Both the position numbers and the translations under genes were made by a program. Source: an uncultured Dysosmobacter sp. (lineage in GTDB: Bacteria; Bacillota; Clostridia; Oscillospirales; Oscillospiraceae). From it: a DNA stretch of 64,000 nt. Location: the NCBI RefSeq assembly GCF_947631635.1, contig NZ_CANRMB010000001.1, positions 186,001-250,000 on the forward strand. Reading direction: 5' to 3'. Shown in pieces: positions 1 to 7,279 of the stretch (position 1 is the first letter of the stretch; every line of letters begins with the position of its first letter). Under the pieces are notes generated by a model. That model had not been told where the DNA came from. It saw only the letters and a program-made list of their open reading frames with translations, and did not search any database.

Positions 1-445
1 GGGCGCCCATTTTCACATGCAGCTTATCCTCCAGGCCCAGTCCCAGGGAGCGGAGCTGCTCCCGGTAAAAGTCCACGCGCTTCCGGTTCACGCCCCGGCC
101 CAGGCCAAAGGTTTTGCCCTTGTTGTCCGCCAGAGACAGGTTCTCCAGCATGGTCAGGTTGGGGCAGGTGCCGGCCGCCGGGTTTTGATACACCCGGCCC
201 ATGGTGGCGTAGCGCTGGAAGTCCTTCAGTTTGGAGATGCTCTTGCCGCCCACCAGCACGTCGCCGCCCTCAATGGGGATGGAGCCGCAGATGATATTCA
301 GCAGGGAGGTCTTGCCGCTGCCGTTGCTGCCCACGATGGCCACGAATTGGCCCTCCTCCACGGTCAGGGAAAAGCGGTCGAACAGGCGCTGCTCCGTGAT
401 GGTGCCGGGGTTGTAGATCTTTGTGATGTCCCGTACTTCAAGCAT
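1..445 (-). CDS. ABC transporter ATP-binding protein (partial, 3' end outside window)
   Basis: This is the N-terminal 148 residues of an ABC ATPase that runs off the left edge. The translation begins MLEVRDITKIYNPG and has a clear Walker A, GSNGSGKT, at residues 39-46. The ABC signature and Walker B lie outside the window. The start overlaps the permease stop by 8 bp, which indicates translational coupling. It powers the permease and lipoprotein encoded just upstream in the same minus-strand operon. The family is the ATPase paired with PF04392-type binding proteins (called TrpXYZ-like in Firmicutes when T-box regulated). Its closest relative in view is the ATPase at 4195-4989, which shares the N-terminal layout. 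Confidence 0.9.
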   Translation of the reverse strand, partial: MLEVRDITKIYNPGTITEQRLFDRFSLTVEEGQFVAIVGSNGSGKTSLLNIICGSIPIEGGDVLVGGKSISKLKDFQRYATMGRVYQNPAAGTCPNLTMLENLSLADNKGKTFGLGRGVNRKRVDFYREQLRSLGLGLEDKLHVKMGA

Positions 446-1376
446 GGATGATCTCCTCTCCCTTCCGTCCAGAAAGGACCAGCACCAGCAAAAACAGCAT
501 GGCGGTGATCAGCTTCATCATATTGGCGGGCAGGCCCATGCTCAGGGCGATCTGGATGCACAGCTTATAGAGCACGCTGCCCACGACGACCGCCGTGGTC
601 CCGGCGGGGGCGCCCAGCCAGCGCAGGGCCTTCCGGCTCCGGCAGAACTGGGCCAGGCGGGAACCCTCGTAAAAGCGGAAGGTGGAGACGCCGATGATGA
701 CCGCCGCCAGACCGTATACCAGCTGTCCGGTGCCCATGGTGGCGGAGTAGCTCCGCAGGTCATGGCAGACCACGCAGCCCGCCAGGGCCACCAGGGCGTT
801 GGAGATGGCCAGGCCCAGGATCTTCACATTGCCCCGGTCCTTCGCCAGGGTGGTGACCAGACCGGCGTTGTCGCCCACGGCCCGCAGCAGTAGGCCGGAC
901 TTGGTCTGGAAATACAGGTCCAGAAGCACCTTGATGACCACCACCAGGAGCAGGGAGACCACCAGCTTCCGGCCCATCAGCGTCATATTGCCGAACAGGG
1001 CCATGACAGCGGGGGAGGTGAAGATAGTGTCCGTGCCCCGGTCCACCGCCAGGTTGGAGCCCGCAATCTGCAGATTGACGGAGAACAGGGCGGTCATGGT
1101 GATGATGCCCGCCAGCAGGTTCCGGATCTTCAGCCGCACATGGATGAAGCCGGTGAACAGGCCCGTCAGGGTGCCCGCCAGCATGGAGAGGGGCAGGGTC
1201 AGCCAGGGACTGACGCCCTTTGTCAGCAGCACGGCGGTGATGGCGGCGCCCAGGGGGAAGGTGCCGTCCACGCCCAGGTCGGGGAAGTCCAGGATGGAAT
1301 AGGTGATGTAGACGCCGAAGGAGATCAGCGCGTAGATCAGTCCCTGGATCAGGGTGCTGATAAGCAGGTCCTGCAT
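438..1376 (-). CDS. ABC transporter permease (TrpXYZ-like importer)
   Basis: Predicted 312-residue inner-membrane permease with about eight or more hydrophobic segments. It opens MQDLLISTLIQGLIYALISF and carries a DLGVDGTFPLGAAI stretch shared with the permease at 4982-5905 (DLTVDGTMCTGGAV), so the two are paralogues. The start is the ATG at 1376, preceded by AGGAGGG; the reading frame stays open further upstream but lacks a ribosome site. It lies 22 bp after the FAH-family gene and overlaps the ATPase by 8 bp. The family works with PF04392 periplasmic-type lipoproteins. The substrate is inferred from the leader RNA, not from the protein. Confidence 0.9.
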   Translation of the reverse strand: MQDLLISTLIQGLIYALISFGVYITYSILDFPDLGVDGTFPLGAAITAVLLTKGVSPWLTLPLSMLAGTLTGLFTGFIHVRLKIRNLLAGIITMTALFSVNLQIAGSNLAVDRGTDTIFTSPAVMALFGNMTLMGRKLVVSLLLVVVIKVLLDLYFQTKSGLLLRAVGDNAGLVTTLAKDRGNVKILGLAISNALVALAGCVVCHDLRSYSATMGTGQLVYGLAAVIIGVSTFRFYEGSRLAQFCRSRKALRWLGAPAGTTAVVVGSVLYKLCIQIALSMGLPANMMKLITAMLFLLVLVLSGRKGEEIIHA

Positions 1377-1398
1377 AGAGAAACCCTCCTTTTGGAAG

Positions 1399-2259
1399 TC
1401 AGCGGACGGTATTCCGCAGTGTGCCGATCCCCTCGATGGTGCATTCCACCACATCGCCGGGACTTAAAAATTTCGGGGGATCAAAGCCCATGCCCACACC
1501 GGCGGGGGTGCCGGTGGCGATGATGGTGCCGGGCAGCAGGGTCATACCGGAGGACAGCTCCTCGACGATGTCCGCAATGCCGGTGATCAGCAGGTCCGTG
1601 GTGGAATTTTGCCGCAGCTCGCCGTTGACGCGGGAGGAGATAGCCAGCGCCGGAGGAAAGGCGACCTCATCCGCCGTGACGATGCAGGGGCCCATGGGGG
1701 TGAAGCCGTCTAGGCCCTTGCCGAAGTACCACTGCTTATGGGTGGTTTGCAGCAGCCGGGCGGAGATGTCGTTGAGAACCGTGTAGCCGAAGAGATGGTC
1801 CTGAACGTCGGCGGCCTTCACATTTCGGGCGGTCCTGCCGATGATGACCGCCAGCTCCGCCTCATAGTCCAGCCGCTGGACCAGGCCGGGATGGCTCTCA
1901 ATAAAGCCCTCGGGGGCCACGGCCTCGCTGACGCGCTTGGAGAAGTAGATGGGGACGGGCCGCTCACCGCCAAAGGCGGAGGCGTCATACCGGGTGGACT
2001 CGTCGGCGTGGGCCTTGTAGTTGATGCCCAGGCAGATGACGTCCTGCCGGGGCCGGGGGATGGGGGCGCACAGCGACACCTGGGACAACGGCACAGAAGC
2101 GCCCTCCGCCGCGTGGGCGGCGGAGAGCAGTTCTGCGAAAGGCGCGGTCTCGATCAGGGTGTTCATGTCGGCATAGGGAAGGGGGCGGACGGCGGTCTCA
2201 TCCGCTGTCAGGACGCCAGTCCGTTCCTTGCCGTCGTGGCGGTAAGTGACGAGTTTCAT
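1399..2259 (-). CDS. Fumarylacetoacetate hydrolase (FAH) family protein
   Basis: 286-residue FAH-fold enzyme. Family hallmarks are visible in order: ICLGINYKAHADE (residues 75-87), the metal-site segment YEAELA (132-137), LNDISAR (162-168), KGLDGFTPMGP (181-191) and a C-terminal TIIATGTPAGVGMG. These match the acylpyruvase / 2-hydroxyhepta-2,4-diene-1,7-dioate isomerase / oxaloacetate decarboxylase group, which act on 2-keto acids with a divalent metal. The exact substrate cannot be read from sequence. The gene sits inside an importer operon, between the binding lipoprotein (23 bp upstream) and the permease (22 bp downstream), so it should be co-expressed with the transporter. That placement is unusual. 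The start ATG follows GGAGCTGTCCC. Confidence 0.88.
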   Translation of the reverse strand: MKLVTYRHDGKERTGVLTADETAVRPLPYADMNTLIETAPFAELLSAAHAAEGASVPLSQVSLCAPIPRPRQDVICLGINYKAHADESTRYDASAFGGERPVPIYFSKRVSEAVAPEGFIESHPGLVQRLDYEAELAVIIGRTARNVKAADVQDHLFGYTVLNDISARLLQTTHKQWYFGKGLDGFTPMGPCIVTADEVAFPPALAISSRVNGELRQNSTTDLLITGIADIVEELSSGMTLLPGTIIATGTPAGVGMGFDPPKFLSPGDVVECTIEGIGTLRNTVR

Positions 2260-2282
2260 GGGACAGCTCCTTTACGGGAAAT

Positions 2283-3302
2283 TCAGGCTTCCGTGGATTC
2301 CACGGCCTTTTCCGCCACAGCGTCCGGCAGGACGACACCCAGGGAATTCAGCGCGTCGGAGTTCACATAGATGCCGTACTCGGAAATGGTCTCATAGGGG
2401 AGCTCCTGGCAGGTGGTCTCGCCACGGAGGACCTTGGCGGCCATCATGCCGGTCTGGATGCCCAGCTGGATATAGTCGATGCCGGCGGCGGCCACGCAGC
2501 CGATCTTGACCTGCTCTACCTCGGAGCCGTATACGGGGATCCCGGCCGCGTCGGTCTTTTCCAGGATGGCGGAGAGAACGCCCACCACGTTGTTGTCGGT
2601 CAGATTGGAGAAGGCGTCCACGCCATGGGAGATCAGGGTATCGGCGGCCTGAGTGACCTCGGACTGGGCGGTAACGCCGATGTCATCGATGGTGAAGCCG
2701 TAGTCACCGGCCTTTTCCTTGTATTCAGCGATGGTGGAGACGGAATTGGGCTCACTGGTGGTGTAGATGATGCCGATGGTTTTAGCGTTGGGCTGCAGCT
2801 GGCGGATCAGGTCCAGCTGGGCCTCCACGGGGAGCTTGTCGGAGGTGCCGGTCACGTTGCCGGCGTCCAGCTTTGCCTGGACAGGGTCCGTGATGGCGGT
2901 GAAGATAACGGGGATATCCTTGTCCTCGGCGGCGTTGAAGCAGGCCACGGCGGAGGGGGTGGCGATACCCACCATCAGGTCCACATCCTCGGCGGAGAAG
3001 CTCTGGCCGATTTGGGTGGCGATGGCGTCGTCAAAACCGGCGTTCTGATAGTCCACCTCAAAGTCCGTGCCTTCCACCAGACCGGCCTGGGCCAGGCCCT
3101 GGAGGAAGCCCTCGCGGCAGTTGTCCAGGGAGCCGTGCTCGCCGTACTGGGAGATGCCGATCTTGTAGACCTTGGCTGGTTCTTCGGTGTTGGCGGGTTC
3201 GTCGGGGGTGTCAGGGGTGTCGGTCTTGCCGCTGCAGGCGGTCAGGGAGAGGGCAAGGGTCAGCGCCAGAACGGCGGAAGTGATCTTCTTCAAAGTTTTC
3301 AT
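2283..3302 (-). CDS. ABC transporter substrate-binding lipoprotein (PF04392 family)
   Basis: 339-residue secreted lipoprotein. A basic N-terminus and hydrophobic core end in the lipobox LTAC, with Cys23 as the predicted lipidated residue, followed by an acidic/Pro/Thr linker (TPDTPDEPANTEEPAK). The mature part starts VYKIGISQYGEHGSLDNCREGF and has the ABC_sub_bind (TrpX-like) layout of two Rossmann-like lobes. It is paralogous to the protein at 6010-7029. It is the first full gene behind the Trp-specifier T-box at 3425-3702, so tryptophan or a related indole compound is the best-supported ligand. That is inference from regulation; the binding-site residues were not assessed. Confidence 0.9.
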   Translation of the reverse strand: MKTLKKITSAVLALTLALSLTACSGKTDTPDTPDEPANTEEPAKVYKIGISQYGEHGSLDNCREGFLQGLAQAGLVEGTDFEVDYQNAGFDDAIATQIGQSFSAEDVDLMVGIATPSAVACFNAAEDKDIPVIFTAITDPVQAKLDAGNVTGTSDKLPVEAQLDLIRQLQPNAKTIGIIYTTSEPNSVSTIAEYKEKAGDYGFTIDDIGVTAQSEVTQAADTLISHGVDAFSNLTDNNVVGVLSAILEKTDAAGIPVYGSEVEQVKIGCVAAAGIDYIQLGIQTGMMAAKVLRGETTCQELPYETISEYGIYVNSDALNSLGVVLPDAVAEKAVESTEA

Positions 3303-3365
3303 GGTAATTTCTCCAATCTTTATGATGATTATGATGTTGATAGATCGCGCGGAAGGGAAAGCTGT

Positions 3366-3410
3366 TTACTGCCGGCCGCGCCATCGTTTTGTGTAAAGCT
3401 TCATGTCCAT
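3366..3410 (-). CDS. Possible 14-residue leader peptide with one Trp
   Basis: Between the T-box terminator and the lipoprotein gene there is a 15-codon ORF reading MDMKLYTKRWRGRQ. It is preceded by a near-perfect ribosome site (CAGGAGGTC). It contains a single Trp codon flanked by basic residues. No second terminator was seen between it and the lipoprotein start at 3302, so classical attenuation is not demonstrated. It may be a coupling peptide, a relic, or chance. Its good ribosome site is the main reason for listing it. Confidence 0.4.
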   Translation of the reverse strand: MDMKLYTKRWRGRQ

Positions 3411-3424
3411 TGACCTCCTGGAAA

Positions 3425-3702
3425 AAAATAAAAAGCCCTATCCCAAAATTGGGACAAGACTTCGGTCCTGCGGTACCACCCAAGTTGACGCATAGCGCCC
3501 GCTCATCTCACGGACTTCCATCCGTGCCGCCCTGATAACGGGTGCGGTCCCCGTCATATACTACTAAAGCCGAAAGCCCGTTCGCTCTGCCCTCACAAGT
3601 CCATTCGCCGGAAAGTTCTCTGCCGTGATCCCACCACCCACGGCTCTCTGAAAGGTAGCCTTGCCGGTTACTCCTCTTGCTCATCGGTTTTTGTTTGATT
3701 GC
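3425..3702 (-). promoter_or_regulatory. T-box leader, probable tRNA-Trp specificity
   Basis: On the minus strand the leader ends with the T-box core GGGTGGTACCGCAGGACCG (about 3462-3480). A 12-bp stem (AAGTCTTGTCCC / GGGATAGGGCTT) with loop AATTTT and a T-run then forms an intrinsic terminator. Upstream, Stem I features are visible: GAGTAAC (specifier-loop S-turn), a distal loop with GAGAGCCG...GGTGGGA, and the 3' strand CCGGCGAATGGACTTG. The triplet in the specifier position is TGG (3601-3603), the Trp codon. Uncharged tRNA-Trp would therefore permit read-through into the importer operon. The specifier call is by alignment by eye with the Asn T-box in this window. Confidence 0.88.
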
Positions 3703-3707
3703 TTTGC

Positions 3708-3736
3708 ATTATACGCAACCAGCGGACGATTGTCAA
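3708..3736 (-). promoter_or_regulatory. Consensus sigma-A promoter for T-box/importer operon
   Basis: Minus strand TTGACA (3731-3736), 17-bp spacer, TATAAT (3708-3713). Both hexamers are perfect matches to the vegetative consensus, so control should come mainly from the downstream T-box terminator and not from weak initiation. Confidence 0.92.
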
Positions 3737-3773
3737 CCGTGAAAATGCACAAATTTGCCTTTGCAATTTAATG

Positions 3774-3810
3774 GGAAAAAGTAAAACGGACGGATATCCC
3801 ATCCGCCCGT
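3774..3810 (-). terminator. Intrinsic terminator after second importer operon
   Basis: Minus strand ACGGGCGGAT-GGGAT-ATCCGTCCGT followed by TTTACTTTTT. It lies beyond the tandem repeat array. It is probably the native terminator of the ATPase gene at 4195-4989 before the repeats separated them. Confidence 0.85.
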
Positions 3811-3825
3811 TTACATGGGTTATCA

Positions 3826-4238
3826 GGAGAGCAGCAATTTGTCGTCTGCCTCGTCACTGCCGCTGTTTCCCAGACGGCTGGGCCGTCTGGGAGCCCTTTG
3901 ACAGGACTGGAACGGCCGGGCAGAGCCCGCCCATTCCAAGGTTTGCCTGAGGCAAACGCTTGTACGCGCCGACGGCGCGCCCCGCTGTGCGGGGCCCTGG
4001 TCAGCGGCTTAGGAGAGCAACAGTTTGTCGTCTGCCTCGTCGCTGCCGCTGTTTCCCAGACGGCTGGGCCGTCTGGGAGCCCTTTGACAGGACTGGAATG
4101 GCCGGGCAGAGCCCGCCCATTCCAAGGTTTTCCTGGGGCAAACGCTTGTACGCGCCGATGGCGCGCCCCGCTGTGCGGGGCCCCAGTCAGCGGCTTAGGA
4201 GAGCAGCAGTTTGTCGTCAGCCTCGTCGCTGCCGCTGA
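3826..4238. repeat. 186-bp tandem array duplicating the 3' end of the ATPase gene
   Basis: There are two full units (3826-4011 and 4012-4197) and a partial third (4198-4238) that is the real end of the ATPase gene. The period is exactly 186 bp and the units are roughly 95% identical. Each unit is about 40 bp of gene end (coding SGSDEADDKLLLS and a stop on the minus strand) plus a module of about 146 bp built of hairpins, for example CCCAGACGG/CCGTCTGGG, GTTTGCC/GGCAAAC, and CCCCGC/GCGGGG. The three copies of the 13-codon tail differ only at synonymous positions and in the stop codon (TAA, TAA, TGA). The array lies between the gene and its terminator at 3774-3810. Confidence 0.93.
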
Positions 4239-4989
4239 CTTTGCTGAACAGCTCCAGCAGCTGGGGGACCGTCAGCTTTTTCTTCTCCTCGCCGGAGACG
4301 TCGATGACGATGCGCCCCTCATACATCATGATGAGCCGGTTGCCGTGGGCGATGGCGTCCTTCATGTTGTGGGTGATCATCAGAGTAGTGAGATTGTCCT
4401 TTGAGACCAGCCGGTCTGTGGCGTCCAGCACCTTAGCGGCGGTCTTGGGGTCCAGGGCGGCGGTGTGCTCGTCCAGCAGCAGCAGCTTCGGCTTGATGAG
4501 GGTGGCCATCAGCAGCGTCAGCGCCTGCCGCTGTCCGCCGGACAGAAGGCCCACCTTGCTGGTGAGCCGGTCCTCCAGGCCCAGATCCAGGATCTTCAGA
4601 CGCTCGATATATTCCGCCCGCTCGGCCTTGGTGATGCCGGGGCGGAGGGTGCGGCGCTTGCCCCGGCGGGCGGCCAGAGCCAGGTTTTCTTCGATCTGCA
4701 TGGTGGCGGCGGTGCCCTGCATGGGGTCCTGGAACACGCGGCCGATATACTGGGCCCGCTTGTGCTCCGGCATGTGGGTCAGGTCCATGCCGTCGATAGA
4801 GATGCTGCCGCTGTCCACGGGCCAGACGCCGGCCACGGCGTTCAGCAGGGTGGATTTTCCGGCGCCGTTGCCGCCGATGACCGTGGCGAAATCGCCGTCG
4901 TTCAGCGTCAGGCTCACGCCGCGGAGGGCGTGCTTTTCGTTGACCGTGCCCGCGTTGAACGTCTTGTGGATGTTTTTGACCTCAAACAT
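4195..4989 (-). CDS. ABC transporter ATP-binding protein
   Basis: 264-residue complete ABC ATPase. Walker A GGNGAGKS is at 39-46, the signature LSGGQ at 149-153, Walker B LLLLDE at about 169-174, and the H-loop lies in MITHNMKDA. It energises the permease encoded immediately upstream (8-bp overlap) and works with the lipoprotein at 6010-7029. It is homologous over its N-terminus to the partial ATPase at 1-445. The last 13 codons are repeated twice downstream in the 186-bp array. Recombination among the copies would leave the protein unchanged because all copies encode the same tail. Confidence 0.95.
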   Translation of the reverse strand: MFEVKNIHKTFNAGTVNEKHALRGVSLTLNDGDFATVIGGNGAGKSTLLNAVAGVWPVDSGSISIDGMDLTHMPEHKRAQYIGRVFQDPMQGTAATMQIEENLALAARRGKRRTLRPGITKAERAEYIERLKILDLGLEDRLTSKVGLLSGGQRQALTLLMATLIKPKLLLLDEHTAALDPKTAAKVLDATDRLVSKDNLTTLMITHNMKDAIAHGNRLIMMYEGRIVIDVSGEEKKKLTVPQLLELFSKVSGSDEADDKLLLS

Positions 4990-5905
4990 TTGCGGCGCCT
5001 CCTCTCTTGGCGGGATTGCTGAAATACTTGCCCTTCCAATAGGGAATGGACAGGAACAGGGCTACGATCAGAGCGGTGATGAGCTTCATGTCGTCGCCGC
5101 TCATGCCCAGCCAGATGACCAGGGAGTACACGGCGTAGTAGATGATGGAACCGATGACCACGCTGAGGAGCCGCAGGGCGAAGTTGGTGAAGATCTTGCC
5201 GAACACCACATCGCCGATGATGACCGCCGCCAGGCCGATGACGATAGCGCCGCGGCCCATGCTGACGTCCGCAAAGCCCTGATACTGGCTCAGCAGGGCG
5301 GAGGACAGGGCCACCAGTCCGTTGGAGAGCATCAGGCCCAGCACGGTGGTGAAGTTGGTGTTGATGCCCTGGGCCCGGCTCATGGCGGAGTTGGAACCGG
5401 TGGAGCGGAGGGAGCAGCCCAGCTCTGTGCCGAAGAACCAGTACAGAACGGCGATCAGCACCACGCAGAGGATCCCCACCACCAGAATGGGGTTCTCCGC
5501 GGACAGGACCTTCACGTTCCGGGAGGACACCAGCAGGCGGTAGTTGTTGGCGTTGATGGGCTGGTTGGCCTTTCCCATGATCCGAAGGTTCACGGAATAC
5601 AGGGCCAGCTGCGTCAAAATGCCGGACAGGATGGCGGGGATGCCGCAGGCGGTGTGCAGCAGGCCGGTGGCGAGACCCGCCAGCATGCCGGCGATAAAGG
5701 AGGCCAGCAGAGCGGCGGGAATGGACCAGCCAGCCATGGTCAGCATGATGAACACAGCGCCGCCGGTGCACATGGTGCCGTCCACCGTCAGGTCGGCCAC
5801 GTCCAGAATCTTATAGGTGAGATAGACGCCGATGGCCATGATGCCCCAGATCAGTCCCTGCGAGACCGCACCGGGGAGCGAGTTGAGAAGCGCGATTGGA
5901 TTCAT
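4982..5905 (-). CDS. ABC transporter permease
   Basis: 307-residue polytopic membrane protein (MNPIALLNSLPGAVSQGLIWGIMAIGVYLTYKILDV...), paralogous to the permease at 438-1376. It belongs to the permease class that partners PF04392 lipoproteins. Hydrophobic segments span nearly the whole length, with a basic C-terminal tail (NPAKRGGAANV) facing the cytoplasm. It overlaps the ATPase by 8 bp. Between it and the upstream lipoprotein gene lies a strong hairpin terminator (5951-5989), so it is probably made at lower levels than the lipoprotein. Confidence 0.93.
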   Translation of the reverse strand: MNPIALLNSLPGAVSQGLIWGIMAIGVYLTYKILDVADLTVDGTMCTGGAVFIMLTMAGWSIPAALLASFIAGMLAGLATGLLHTACGIPAILSGILTQLALYSVNLRIMGKANQPINANNYRLLVSSRNVKVLSAENPILVVGILCVVLIAVLYWFFGTELGCSLRSTGSNSAMSRAQGINTNFTTVLGLMLSNGLVALSSALLSQYQGFADVSMGRGAIVIGLAAVIIGDVVFGKIFTNFALRLLSVVIGSIIYYAVYSLVIWLGMSGDDMKLITALIVALFLSIPYWKGKYFSNPAKRGGAANV

Positions 5906-5950
5906 AACAATCTTCCCCCAAAAGTGTTGATAGATACCAACATTTTATCA

Positions 5951-5989
5951 AAAAAAAGCGGGAAAGGAAAGGCCTTTCCCGCTTTTTTT
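5951..5989 (-). terminator. Internal terminator between lipoprotein and permease genes
   Basis: Perfect stem AAGCGGGAAAGG / CCTTTCCCGCTT with A- and T-runs on both sides, inside the operon between 5905 and 6010. It likely sets the excess of binding protein over membrane components. Confidence 0.85.
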
Positions 5990-6009
5990 AAAAATTTTGC
6001 CGAAAAATC

Positions 6010-7029
6010 TCAGCCGACTTCCACGGCGACATAGTCGCTGGGCACGGTCAGGTTCAGAGATTCGCAGATCTCAGCATTGTACTTCTTGGTGAACTGGGGC
6101 GCATACTCGATGGGCATGCTGGCGATATCGGCCTCGCCGGTCAGGATCTGAGCGGCCATCTCACCGGTCTTGTAGCCGATGTCATAGTAGCTGATGGACA
6201 GGGTCGCCACGCCGCAGCCCTTGACGATGCCCTCTTCACCGGCGACCACGGGGATGCCGGCGGGACGGCAGATGTTGTCGATGATGCCGGTGTTGGCGGC
6301 CACGGTGTTGTCGGTGGGAACATAGATCACCTCGGAGGCGGCAGCGGCGCTCTCGGTGACGGCGGCCAGATCGTTGGAGTCAGAGAAGGAGTACAGGGTG
6401 GCGGTGTAGCCCAGCTTCTCCAGCTCGGCCTTGACCACGTCCACCTGGTACTGGCTGTTGGCCTCGGCGGAGCAGTAGATCAGGCCCACGGTCTTGGCGT
6501 CGGGGAACAGCTCCTGGATCATAGCGGCCTGCTGGTCCAGAGGAGCCAGGTCAGAGGTGCCGGAGACGTTGCCGCCCACGGTGCCGGTGAAGCCGCTGAT
6601 GCCCAGAGCCACGCCGTACTCCGTGACGGAGGTGCCCAGGATGGGGATGGTGGTGGTGGCGGCCACGGCAGCCTGCAGGGCGGGGGTGGCGTTGCACATG
6701 ATCAGATCCACATCATTGGAAATGAACTGGTTGACGATGGTGGAGCACATAGGGATGTCGTTGGAGGCGTTCTGGTTGTCGATCTCCACCTGGCCGGGCA
6801 GCTTCTCGTTCAGCGCGTCGATAAAGCCCTGGGTGGCGGCGTCCAGCGCGTCATGCTGGACCAGCTGGCAGATGCCGACCTTATAGGTCTCGGCCTCGGC
6901 AGGCTCCTGGGTCTCAGTCTCAGGGGGCGTGGTGTTCTCGGCGGGAGCGGGTTCCTTCTCGCCGCCGCAGGCGGCCAGGCTCAGGGTCATGGCGCCTGCC
7001 AGAATGAGTGCAAGCAGCTTCTTTTTCAT
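6010..7029 (-). CDS. ABC transporter substrate-binding lipoprotein (PF04392 family)
   Basis: 339-residue lipoprotein. The signal peptide ends LSLAAC with Cys21 as the lipidated residue. An acidic linker (GGEKEPAPAENTTPPETETQ) precedes the two-lobed binding domain beginning TYKVGICQLVQHDALDAATQGF. The fold and order match the lipoprotein at 2283-3302, so this is a second importer of the same family with different control. Upstream are a leader ORF rich in aromatic codons and an attenuator-like hairpin. An aromatic amino acid or analogue is a plausible ligand, but this is inferred only from the leader. The start ATG follows AAGGAGATCTGAACG. Confidence 0.92.
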   Translation of the reverse strand: MKKKLLALILAGAMTLSLAACGGEKEPAPAENTTPPETETQEPAEAETYKVGICQLVQHDALDAATQGFIDALNEKLPGQVEIDNQNASNDIPMCSTIVNQFISNDVDLIMCNATPALQAAVAATTTIPILGTSVTEYGVALGISGFTGTVGGNVSGTSDLAPLDQQAAMIQELFPDAKTVGLIYCSAEANSQYQVDVVKAELEKLGYTATLYSFSDSNDLAAVTESAAAASEVIYVPTDNTVAANTGIIDNICRPAGIPVVAGEEGIVKGCGVATLSISYYDIGYKTGEMAAQILTGEADIASMPIEYAPQFTKKYNAEICESLNLTVPSDYVAVEVG

Positions 7030-7065
7030 CGTTCAGATCTCCTTATGTAATATTTGCAAGGACAT

Positions 7066-7100
7066 TATAAAAAACAGCCCTGTCCGTGTGAACAGGGCCG
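7066..7100 (-). terminator. Attenuator-type terminator upstream of second importer
   Basis: Minus strand GCCCTGT-8 nt-ACAGGGC (7077-7098) followed by TGTTTTTTATA. The loop side contains ACGGAC (7082-7087), which is complementary to GTCCGT at 7127-7132 near the end of the leader ORF. An alternative antiterminator pairing is therefore possible, although only 6 bp is evident. Confidence 0.75.
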
Positions 7101-7122
7101 CTCTTCATACAACGGTCATGGT

Positions 7123-7233
7123 TCAGACGGACTGCCCTTTGGCGTGCTGAAAACGGCCCGCATAGCGGACCTTCATAAAGTAATAGGAGCCCAGCGCGGG
7201 CCGCGGGGACAGAGCAGCGATACAGCGCATCAT
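7123..7233 (-). CDS. Leader peptide with Tyr-Tyr-Phe run (36 aa)
   Basis: Short ORF starting MMRCIAALSPRPALGS and continuing YYFMKVRYAGRF, ending QHAKGQSV. It is preceded by GAAAGGAG at good spacing and starts about 45 nt after a sigma-A promoter. It is followed by an intrinsic terminator and then the lipoprotein gene. Consecutive Tyr-Tyr-Phe codons at 7177-7185, plus a later Tyr and Phe, resemble regulatory leader peptides in which ribosome stalling at scarce aminoacyl-tRNA controls a terminator. The codon bias is modest (5 aromatic of 36), so ribosome-mediated attenuation is a hypothesis. It is too short to be caught by usual gene callers. Confidence 0.6.
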   Translation of the reverse strand: MMRCIAALSPRPALGSYYFMKVRYAGRFQHAKGQSV

Positions 7234-7279
7234 GGGAACTCCTTTCTCTCGTTTGAGATGTCTGTCAGATTACTTTTAC

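Noticed and set aside
3826-4238. CRISPR array
   Set aside because: The period is 186 bp, units are near-identical throughout with no variable spacers, and the repeat contains coding sequence.
4211-6034. Plus-strand open frame of 607 codons over the second importer
   Set aside because: Shadow of the minus-strand ATPase and permease, both with canonical motifs and overlaps.
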